Shown: piece after piece, positions 8,175-13,037 of the stretch
Layout: each line of letters opens with the position of its first letter
Numbering within the stretch: position 1 is the first letter of the stretch
DNA from: an uncultured Clostridia bacterium
GTDB lineage: Bacteria > Bacillota > Clostridia > Monoglobales > Monoglobaceae
Length of the DNA: 13,037 bases
Direction: 5' to 3'
Assembly (NCBI GenBank): GCA_934463175.1
Contig: CAKSIW010000070.1
Coordinates: 1 to 13,037, forward strand
Program-made: the position numbers and the translations under genes
The notes under the pieces: generated by a model
Database searches by the model: none
What the model saw: the letters and a program-made list of their open reading frames with translations, nothing else
What the model was told of the DNA's origin: nothing

Positions 8175-8475
8175 CTATATGAAACATAAAAAGCACGGTA
8201 AATATCGGTCATTAGCATTTGTTTGTATATCATTGACCTGTGTTTGCTCTGTATACTCATTAAAAACAATATGCGTCGGATTATTCATAGCAGCCGTCAA
8301 ATGGTCGAGCAGTTCAAACAGCTTTATATCTTCCTCATAGCACCCGGCAGCCAATTGATTAAGGTAGACTTTCCTGCGACAGAACTCTCGAAACAGTCAA
8401 ATCCGCAAAGCGTTCGGCAGATTTTTCAACTGCTTCCGTCAAACCGTATTGCGTCATATCAATCTCTTTTCTCAT
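8175..8475 (-). pseudogene. Small unknown gene broken by a frameshift
   Basis: The ATG at 8475 follows TTAGGAGAAC and opens a frame starting MRKEIDMTQYGLTEAVEKSA, which stops at TAA 8361-8359 after 38 aa. One base over, the frame continues as YLNQLAAGCYEEDIKLFELL, DHLTAAMNNPTHIVFNEY and onward to TAG 8177-8175. This has normal protein-like composition. The second frame is closed upstream by TGA at 8399-8397, so the shift lies between about 8361 and 8397. Removing one base would give one protein of 99 aa. I do not recognise the family. The predicted product is helical and soluble, with no signal peptide. It starts 59 bases after the stop of the M13 peptidase and may have been its operon neighbour. 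The reconstruction is inference. Confidence 0.5.
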
Positions 8476-8534
8476 TTTTGTTCTCCTAATCCAACCCATA
8501 CCATAAAGATAGGTATTTGCTTGTTTAAAATTTC

Positions 8535-10295
8535 TTACCATATTTTCACGCGTTCATTCTCAGGTACATACATACCGTCGCCCTCTTTTATATCAAAGGC
8601 TTTATAGAATTCTTCGCAGTTTACGACTACACGGTTTACACGCAGCTTTTCATCTGAATGTACATCAATCTTTGATGCATAGTCAGCATATTCACGTGTT
8701 CTTGTGCTTGCCCAAGCTTTTGCCATCGAGCGGTAAAGCGCTTTGTAATCAGGATTTTCAAGACCTCTTGCGACCTCTGTAATACACTGCACAGCACCTT
8801 GATCCGCTACATTTTCACTCAAGGTAAGCTTGCCGTTCATCGGAATGCCCGGAACGCTTTCGCAGCCGTCGTAAAAAGTTACCATATTTTCGCACAGCCT
8901 TTCAAATGCTTCGTAATCCTTTGCCGTCCACCAATCGGCAGCGTTGCCGTTTTCGTCAAACTTTGCACCGTCATTATCGAATGCATGTGTAATCTCGTGT
9001 GCAATAATATATCCTATACTGCCGAGATTTTCCTCATAGGATGCATTAACGTCATACACCGGCGGCTGAAGTATCGCAGCAGGAAAAGTGATGTCATTTG
9101 AAGTGGGGCTGTAGCAGGCATTTACCGTATATGGGTACAATTCCCATTTTGTTTTGTCAACGCTCTTGCCCTGCAAATTTGATAATTCCTTTCTGGACGC
9201 CTCGGTAACAGAGAGCATATTTTCAAAATAGCTTCCGCCGTCAGATACGGATTTTATCTGAACATCGTCAAGATATGTGTCCAAATTGTCAGGATAGCCG
9301 ATTTTGATTTTCATTGTGTCCAGCTTGCGGATTGCTTTTTCCTTTGTTTCATCGCTCATCCATGTTAAATTGCCGATACGCTTTTTATACACCGAGATAA
9401 TATCCCAAACCATTTTTAATACATCCTGTTTTGCCTCCTCGGTGAAATATTTTTCAGCATAAATTTCGCCGATGTAATCGGGCATAACGTCCGAAACTAT
9501 AGTTGCCGCACGTTCCTCATCGGAATATGTTCCCGAAACTCCTAAAAACTCCTGATCGAACACATTTGACGCATCGACAAATTCAGTATTAAGGGCAGCG
9601 CCGCAGTTTAAAATCACACTGAGCTTTGCTGCCGTTTTCAGCACCTCGATATTTTCATCATTAAGAAGACGTGCAAATTCCTCAGTCAGTCCAACATCTG
9701 TTACAAGGAACTTATCCTCCTTTTGTATGCCCGATGAAGTCAAAAGCTTTTCGGTATCAACAGCCGGAAAAAGCGTCTGTATTTCATCAAGAGTATATGT
9801 GTTGTAAATTTTATCCACATTGTTCATATCCTCAATATTCAGCATATTCTCGGCAAGGCTCTTTTCAAAATGATAAAATTCCTCCAGCTGAGCATCGATT
9901 ACATTCTCACCTGCAAGCTCCATAACTGTTTTTAAATATTTAAAATATGCGCCTTTTTGTGCCTCCGTTCCCGAAATATAAAAATCCTTTGTCATTTTTG
10001 GATTGCAAACGTCGAAAACCGGTATATACTTCGTACTGTCCTTGCAATCTACGGTAAGACTGAAAGCAGTAAATGGTGCACAGTATAGATTTTCCATAAG
10101 TGTGTTCTGAACATTCATAAGCTCCGTAACATTCTTTACTTTGTCTATCATTTCAAGGTACGGTAAAATTGGCGCAGCACCGATTTTGTTGCGGCTTTCA
10201 ACATCCAGGATATTGTTATAAAGGTCTGCAATTTTCTGCTCCTTTGTACCTTTTTTCCATTTTCCCGATGTGACTTCTTTTATAATTTCATTCAC
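8535..10295 (-). CDS. Catalytic fragment of the M13 metallopeptidase (3' part of the broken gene)
   Basis: A 586-codon open stretch downstream of the amber codon. The first possible start is a GTG at 10295 with no ribosome site. Residues follow that numbering. NACYSP (392-397) with FPAAILQPP is the substrate-binding segment. HEITH (433-437) supplies zinc ligands His433 and His437 with catalytic Glu434. SENVAD (493-498) gives the third ligand Glu494 and the structural Asp498. His546 and Arg552 (in KLRVN) match the transition-state His and substrate-carboxylate Arg of neprilysin. The C-terminal NCEEFYKAFDIKEGDGMYV and RVKIW are family hallmarks, so the C-terminus is complete. What is missing is the first 30-40 residues of the M13 fold, encoded across the amber at 10316. 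All catalytic residues being intact suggests that the lesions are recent or artefactual. Confidence 0.75.
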   Translation of the reverse strand: MNEIIKEVTSGKWKKGTKEQKIADLYNNILDVESRNKIGAAPILPYLEMIDKVKNVTELMNVQNTLMENLYCAPFTAFSLTVDCKDSTKYIPVFDVCNPKMTKDFYISGTEAQKGAYFKYLKTVMELAGENVIDAQLEEFYHFEKSLAENMLNIEDMNNVDKIYNTYTLDEIQTLFPAVDTEKLLTSSGIQKEDKFLVTDVGLTEEFARLLNDENIEVLKTAAKLSVILNCGAALNTEFVDASNVFDQEFLGVSGTYSDEERAATIVSDVMPDYIGEIYAEKYFTEEAKQDVLKMVWDIISVYKKRIGNLTWMSDETKEKAIRKLDTMKIKIGYPDNLDTYLDDVQIKSVSDGGSYFENMLSVTEASRKELSNLQGKSVDKTKWELYPYTVNACYSPTSNDITFPAAILQPPVYDVNASYEENLGSIGYIIAHEITHAFDNDGAKFDENGNAADWWTAKDYEAFERLCENMVTFYDGCESVPGIPMNGKLTLSENVADQGAVQCITEVARGLENPDYKALYRSMAKAWASTRTREYADYASKIDVHSDEKLRVNRVVVNCEEFYKAFDIKEGDGMYVPENERVKIW

Positions 10296-10468
10296 TTGCG
10301 TGGTGCTTTCATCCTACAAATCAAAGAAAGTTCCCGCACGCACACGCCCCGGCTTTATTTCAAATGTGCTGAGCGCATCTTTATTAACCGCTGCATAAAA
10401 ATCATCCTTTTCGTTTGTACCATACAGAGCGTACACACGCTGTATAAACAGATTCATCTGCTCCTTTG

Positions 10469-10873
10469 TTACATCATCGGACGGAGAAAAATCCCCTCTC
10501 CCGTTCCTGCCGCTATCCCTGCGTCAAGCATAGGCTGAAGCTCCGGCTTCGCCCAATCGGGAATATCGGTAAAATCACCGCTTTTCAGTGCAACACGTTC
10601 GTTATGCCCCGTAAGCTCGGGAAGTGTTCCAAACGCGCGGCTAAGCATAACAAGCGCCTCGGCGCGTGTTATGTTCCAATCTTCGTGCAGCTCGCCGTCA
10701 TCGTAGCCCTTGATGATGTCGCTTCTCAAAACAGTCGGATTGTAGTCGTCTGCCGCAGAGAGCAGCATATCCGCAACCTCGCCCCGCGTTGTGTACATAT
10801 CTGAGGCGAATGCCGTATTTCCCAAAAGTATTGATAGTGTTATAATTGATGTTATAAGTCTTTTTGATTTCAT
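10469..10873 (-). CDS. N-terminal fragment of the peptidase: signal peptide and SLH repeats
   Basis: A 134-aa frame. Residues 1-24 form a signal peptide (KSKR, then a hydrophobic core ending AFA-S). Residues 27-82 (TTRGEVADMLL … DDGELHEDWNITRAEALVML) and 98-128 (SGDFTDIPDWAKPELQPMLD … GIAAGTGEGIF) match SLH repeats, including TR(A/G)E and the DxxxWAKPEL pattern. SLH modules bind pyruvylated secondary cell-wall polysaccharide. The last residues LRPMM are off-frame products of the lost T at 10487-10491; the SLH repeat continues in the next frame. The SLH part is visibly more GC-rich than the XRE/AIM24 genes before it. It starts 44 bases after the metallopeptidase stump at 10918-11052. Confidence 0.7.
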   Translation of the reverse strand: MKSKRLITSIITLSILLGNTAFASDMYTTRGEVADMLLSAADDYNPTVLRSDIIKGYDDGELHEDWNITRAEALVMLSRAFGTLPELTGHNERVALKSGDFTDIPDWAKPELQPMLDAGIAAGTGEGIFLRPMM

Positions 10874-10917
10874 TATGATTTCCTCCTGAACTTTTTAATC
10901 GATATGTATATGTATTA

Positions 10918-11052
10918 TTAAACCTGAACTATATTATTTGCAGATACATTAACACTGCAATCCGATTTGATATGAAGATTTATATTCTTAACTTTCTTAT
11001 ATTGTAAGTCATATTTGATTATGGTATTGTTGTACTTTATTTCCCGTATCAT
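10918..11052 (-). pseudogene. N-terminal stump of a YgjP-like M48 metallopeptidase (DUF45)
   Basis: A 44-aa frame, MIREIKYNNTIIKYDLQYKK then VKNINLHIKSDCSVNVSANN. It matches the opening of DUF45/YgjP proteins, where a short beta unit is followed by '(R/K)xxxKxxxLxIxxDGSVxVxAP'. The usual DGS is DCS here. The family normally has about 230 aa, with a catalytic HExxH near residue 180; here a TAA ends the frame at 10918, before any catalytic part. The ATG at 11052 lies one base beyond the AIM24 stop codon (TAA-A-ATG), so it was the third gene of a coupled operon. No remaining part is visible downstream, since the SLH gene starts at 10873. I infer a deletion. Confidence 0.6.
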
Positions 11053-11053
11053 T

Positions 11054-11769
11054 TTAGTTATCGCCAAGGCTGATTTTAATACCTGAATCGGACGACGGTA
11101 CATTGATATATGCACCAATCGCTCCTGCAACATTGATTATCGGCATAGACTGTAAATATACTTTTCCGGGGCCTGTTACTCTTGTGAGGAACAAGCCTTC
11201 TCCGCCAAAGAATATATTTTTAGCACCCTTTACCATTTCAACATCCATAGTACAAGTTTCTTCCATTGCTGCAAGATGTCCTGTATCAATAACGATTGTT
11301 TCTCCTGCGCCGAGGTCATATTCTTTACAATAACCATCTATTTCAAGAAATGCCATACCATTGCCCTGAATTCTCTGCATAATGAAGCCTTCACCGCCAA
11401 ATAAGCCTTTGCCTAATTTTTTCTGAAAATAGATTGAAAGGTCAAGACCTTTTTCCATGGCAAGAAATCCTCGCTTTTGAACAATAATACCCTTGCTCGG
11501 TGTTACCTCATAAGGAATTATTGTTCCCGGAAAACTTGACGCAAATGCAATCATTCCTTTTCCTCCGATTGCAGTATATTCATTTAAGAATATAGACTCT
11601 CCCGAAAAAATTCTGCCTATTGCTCTTTTTATACCGCCTGCATTTGTTTCCACTTCATGTTCGGACTCATCCAACTCATAGAGCCTTTTTCAGTGCAAAG
11701 TGTCTGTCCTGCTTCGGGATTGCATATTACAACCGGCAAATTTCCGCCTTCAATTTCATATTTAATCAT
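11054..11769 (-). pseudogene. AIM24 / TIGR00266-family protein with a one-base frameshift
   Basis: The true start is the ATG at 11769 (GGAGG 9 nt upstream), giving MIKYEIEGGNLPVVICNPEA, then GQTLCTEKGSMSWMSPNMK, the standard family opening. The frame is then lost between 11652 and 11653. Restoring one A (AAG-ATG-GAA in place of AAG-TGG-AA) gives SPNMKMETNAGG, exactly the expected motif, and joins the rest: GRIFSGESIFLNEY, GKGMIAFASSFPGTIIPYEV, GKGLFGGEGFIMQRI and KNIFFGGEGLFLTRVTGPG. The repaired length is 238 aa, normal for the family. The downstream part alone could only start at an off-register codon near 11674 without a ribosome site. These soluble beta-trimer-like proteins have no settled role in bacteria. 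The start codon overlaps the XRE stop (TAATG), so the genes are coupled. Confidence 0.72.
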
Positions 11770-11981
11770 TATTTCTTTCCTCCGTTTCCTATAATTTCAA
11801 CAACATCTTCAATCCGGCAATCAAGCGCCCTGCATATCTTCACAAGTATTGTCAATGCAACTATCTCATCCTTATTAAGCTTTGTTAAGGTTGTTGACGA
11901 TATACCGGCAAGTGCCATCAAGTCGTGCTTGCGTATTTTCTTTTTTTCGAGCGTTTCCCATAGTCTCCGATAGGTTATCAT
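11769..11981 (-). CDS. XRE/Cro-family helix-turn-helix repressor
   Basis: A 70-aa protein consisting of little more than one HTH_26-type domain: RLWETLEKKKIRKHDLMALA, then SSTTLTKLNKDEIVALTILVK and ICRALDCRIEDVVEII. The recognition helix is about ISSTTLTKLNKD (27-38). The ATG at 11981 follows GGAGG by 8 nt. It is the first gene of a tightly coupled set (TAATG to the AIM24 gene, TAA-A-ATG to the DUF45 stump) and has its own promoter at 12011-12039. It probably represses that promoter, as small XRE proteins at the head of an operon often do (inference). No truncation is visible. Confidence 0.9.
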   Translation of the reverse strand: MITYRRLWETLEKKKIRKHDLMALAGISSTTLTKLNKDEIVALTILVKICRALDCRIEDVVEIIGNGGKK

Positions 11982-12010
11982 AGCATAAGCCTCCGAATTG
12001 TGATATTTTT

Positions 12011-12039
12011 ATTATACACCCTCTCCGGCAAAAATTCAA
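12011..12039 (-). promoter_or_regulatory. Promoter of the XRE-AIM24 operon
   Basis: On the minus strand TTGAAT (12039-12034) and TATAAT (12016-12011) are 17 bases apart. The -35 box lies inside the hairpin at 12030-12056, so termination of the upstream gene and initiation of this operon share bases. Confidence 0.6.
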
Positions 12040-12056
12040 GCCTTCGCTTGATTTTT
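12030..12056 (-). terminator. Terminator-like hairpin, possibly bidirectional
   Basis: CAAGC-GAAG-GCTTG on the minus strand, flanked by an A-run before and ATTTTT after it. The plus strand also shows a T-run after the stem, so it could work both ways. It lies about 60 bases after the stop codon of the 12114-12431 gene. Confidence 0.5.
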
Positions 12057-12076
12057 GAATATTTTAATATAAATTT

Positions 12077-12110
12077 ATTCCCCTCATTTGTGCAATCAAA
12101 CAAGGGGAAT
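12077..12110 (-). terminator. Stem-loop directly after the hypothetical gene
   Basis: ATTCCCCT and AGGGGAAT form perfect 8-base arms around an 18-base loop, which can itself pair TTTG with CAAA. It starts 3 bases after the TAA at 12116-12114. No strong T-run follows on the minus strand, so it may be a 3'-end stabiliser or part of a two-hairpin terminator with 12030-12056. Confidence 0.5.
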
Positions 12111-12113
12111 CTT

Positions 12114-12431
12114 TTAACAAATACCATCTTTAATCATTTTATCCCAGTTAGCTTCAAGGATTCGTACATCACCATTGCTTAGTTTTACTGTTTTCTTTGT
12201 GATATAGTCTTTTTGAATCATCCTTCTGAGCATATCCGTTACAAGCTCCTTCGGAAGATTATTTTTCCTTGCAACGTTTTCAACTGTTCTCATAAATGTC
12301 GGAACAATTTTCGGATACTGTTCTACATACGACATATTTAAGGCGATCAGTTTGTAATAATTCATTTCTCGTTCTTCTTCAACAAGCAGGTCAATCACCG
12401 CTGTGGCAACACTTCGAAGCTGACCGCTCAT
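12114..12431 (-). CDS. Hypothetical protein of a mobile-element-like small-gene module
   Basis: A 105-aa protein from the ATG at 12431: MSGQLRSVATAVIDLLVEEE, with EMNYYKLIALNMSYVEQYP and then a winged-helix-like end (LPKELVTDMLRRMIQKDYIT, LSNGDVRILEANWDKMI). I do not recognise the family. It is mostly helical, with no signal peptide or membrane span. The ATG has only a weak AAGAGA upstream. The same frame is protein-like further up (DIGIKNISLCGVRE), then meets a TAG at 12479-12477, beyond which it is open to tandem ATGs at 12512-12507 (MMNQQEDIKRT). The real start may therefore be upstream, with an amber codon interrupting it. A strong AGGAGG at 12499-12494 has no matching start codon. Role unknown; the neighbours suggest element-borne accessory DNA. 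Confidence 0.6.
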   Translation of the reverse strand: MSGQLRSVATAVIDLLVEEEREMNYYKLIALNMSYVEQYPKIVPTFMRTVENVARKNNLPKELVTDMLRRMIQKDYITKKTVKLSNGDVRILEANWDKMIKDGIC

Positions 12432-12502
12432 TGTTTCTCTTACACCGCATAAACTAATATTTTTTATTCCAATATCCTATGTTCGTTTTATATCCTCCTG
12501 TT

Positions 12503-12530
12503 GGTTCATCATGAACCGGTCCGGGGTTCA
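12503..12530. repeat. Cluster of three GGTTCA half-sites
   Basis: GGTTCAT-C-ATGAACC (12503-12517) is a perfect 7-base inverted repeat. It is followed by GGTCCGG and a third GGTTCA (12525-12530), so that GAACC and GGTTC form a second, overlapping inverted repeat. It lies in the 142-base gap between the HTH_36-type gene and the hypothetical gene. It could be an operator or a hairpin controlling translation. The rest of the gap holds only the stray AGGAGG and the amber-interrupted frame. Confidence 0.5.
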
Positions 12531-12573
12531 GCAAACGGACAGACGGGTTGCGTTTTCACGATATTATAATTTT

Positions 12574-12841
12574 TTAATCCGCAAGCACATAATTATTGCT
12601 TGTACAACCGCCGTCAGCTCTGAACCGTCTTTCCTTTGCAATAAGACCTGCTTTTTCAAGATCAGCAAGCGCTCTTTTGACTGTACTTCGGGAGAGACTG
12701 AGAGAAGTACATATCGTACCTATTGCCGGAAAGCATTCTGACTTTGTATAGCACCTGTCCTCCAAGTATAACATAGTCATCCAGCTTATCAAATACCTCG
12801 TTAGATAACGATACCGCCAATACTCTCGTTCCTTCTTGCAT
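12574..12841 (-). pseudogene. HTH_36-type helix-turn-helix protein broken by a frameshift
   Basis: The ATG at 12841, with GGGAGG 7 nt upstream, opens MQEGTRVLAVSLSNEVFDKL, then runs into unrelated sequence and stops at 12662. One base over, from about 12777, TMLYLEDRCYTKSECFPAIG continues with TICTSLSLSRSTVKRALADL, EKAGLIAKERRFRADGGCTS and ends at TAA 12576-12574. This second part is the typical winged-helix core of HTH_36 proteins. SLSRSTVKRALADLEKAGLI is the DNA-binding helix-turn-helix. The shift sits at about 12773-12780; removing one base restores an 88-aa protein. Such proteins are common on integrative and conjugative elements of gut Clostridia and resemble replication initiators. The gene is coupled to the one before it (4-base gap). 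Confidence 0.65.
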
Positions 12842-12845
12842 GTGT

Positions 12846-13037
12846 TTACCTCCCATAAAAATCAATTATCATTCTGTCCCGCTTCACGGCGCCGCAAAGC
12901 TCCCCTTCCTCCGTCTCAACGATTTCTATATCTGTCACAAACAAATAATCTTTTATGTCTGTAATCGGATCACACGCCGGAGAATATACCTCCGTGACTC
13001 GCAGAAGCTTAAAGCTGTGTCTGCCTTTTTTCAAGCC
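12846..13037 (-). CDS. Hypothetical protein, N-terminus probably beyond the window
   Basis: The frame is open from the right edge to TAA 12848-12846 (63 codons seen). A TTG at 13034 could start it, but no ribosome site can be seen in the three remaining bases, so the true start may lie outside. The visible part reads KKGRHSFKLLRVTEVYSPAC, then DYLFVTDIEIVETEEGELCG and AVKRDRMIIDFYGR. It is soluble with a mixed beta character, and I do not recognise the family. Its last codons (GGG AGG TAA) supply the ribosome site of the HTH_36-type gene, so the two were translated together. Confidence 0.55.
   Translation of the reverse strand, partial: GLKKGRHSFKLLRVTEVYSPACDPITDIKDYLFVTDIEIVETEEGELCGAVKRDRMIIDFYGR

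Larger units (their letters stand above)
8535..10873 (-). pseudogene. SLH-anchored M13 (neprilysin-like) metallopeptidase, disrupted by a frameshift and an amber codon
   Basis: Read as one gene from the ATG at 10873 (AGGAGG 8 nt upstream), this encodes a signal peptide, SLH repeats and a complete M13 zinc peptidase, 779 aa after repair. Two lesions break it. (1) At the A5 run 10487-10491 (T5 on the coding strand) one T seems lost: GTGEGIF is followed out of frame by LRPMM and a stop. One added T would give GEGIF-SPSDDVTKEQMNLF, the normal end of an SLH repeat. (2) An in-frame TAG at 10316-10314 lies within TFFDL*DESTTQV, where relatives have Gln, so one C-to-T change explains it. Between the lesions KDDFYAAVNKDAL is the conserved M13 N-terminal motif (DFYxxVN). 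The intact protein would sit in the cell wall, held by SLH, and cut extracellular peptides. As written neither fragment can be that enzyme, unless readthrough and slippage occur or the sequence has errors. Confidence 0.8.

Noticed and set aside
12030..12110. Two adjacent hairpins as a riboswitch or attenuator
   Set aside because: They follow a stop codon and overlap the next promoter; terminators explain them, and no ligand-binding core is visible.
10314..12479. General recoding of TAG to glutamine
   Set aside because: The long intact genes contain many CAA/CAG codons and no internal TAG, and frameshifts occur nearby, so nonsense mutation is far simpler.
12500..12560. Possible tRNA, because GGTTCA resembles a T-loop
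   Set aside because: The bases after GGTTCA do not fit a T-arm, and no acceptor stem or anticodon arm can be formed.

Overview
The window looks like chromosomal DNA from a low-GC, Gram-positive, Clostridia-type bacterium (Bacillota). Supporting signs are AT-rich intergenic DNA, strong AGGAGG-type ribosome binding sites, sigma-A-like promoters, a YesM/YesN-type two-component pair, S-layer-homology (SLH) surface anchoring and YES/Gly-rich AIM24-type genes. Every gene I can support is on the minus strand, so transcription runs from high to low coordinates. All long plus-strand reading frames are shadows. I cannot name the species.

Left part (1-4430): an intact regulatory and secretion locus. 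A response regulator with an AraC output domain (3110-4318) and an overlapping YesM-type histidine kinase (1351-3123) form an operon with a near-consensus promoter (4400-4428) and a clear terminator (1266-1296). Directly downstream a secreted right-handed beta-helix protein (carbohydrate-active type, 1-1158) begins and runs off the left edge. In this family the kinase/AraC pair often controls neighbouring polysaccharide-use genes, so this protein is a plausible target.

Middle part (4470-8480): one large secreted protein of 1085 aa (4762-8019), visibly richer in GC than its neighbours. A Calx-beta-like domain is split by an acidic linker of about 190 residues that carries a second copy of an N-terminal segment. 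Its C-terminus looks cut off, and it is followed by a 52-residue stump of an EFR1-type flavodoxin. Upstream of it lies a small unknown gene broken by a frameshift.

Right part (8535-13037): a run of eroding genes. An SLH-anchored M13 metallopeptidase carries both a one-base deletion and an in-frame amber codon. Before it comes an overlapping operon of an XRE repressor, an AIM24 protein (frameshifted) and an M48/YgjP-like metallopeptidase stump. At the right edge is a small-gene module of the type carried by integrative elements: a hypothetical gene, a frameshifted HTH_36-type protein and another hypothetical gene preceded by an in-frame amber.

The main observation is the contrast between the intact left locus and at least six truncated, frameshifted or nonsense-bearing genes within about 8.5 kb. 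This suggests local gene decay around rearranged or mobile DNA, or clustered sequence errors. I found no CRISPR array, rRNA, tRNA or complete transposase.
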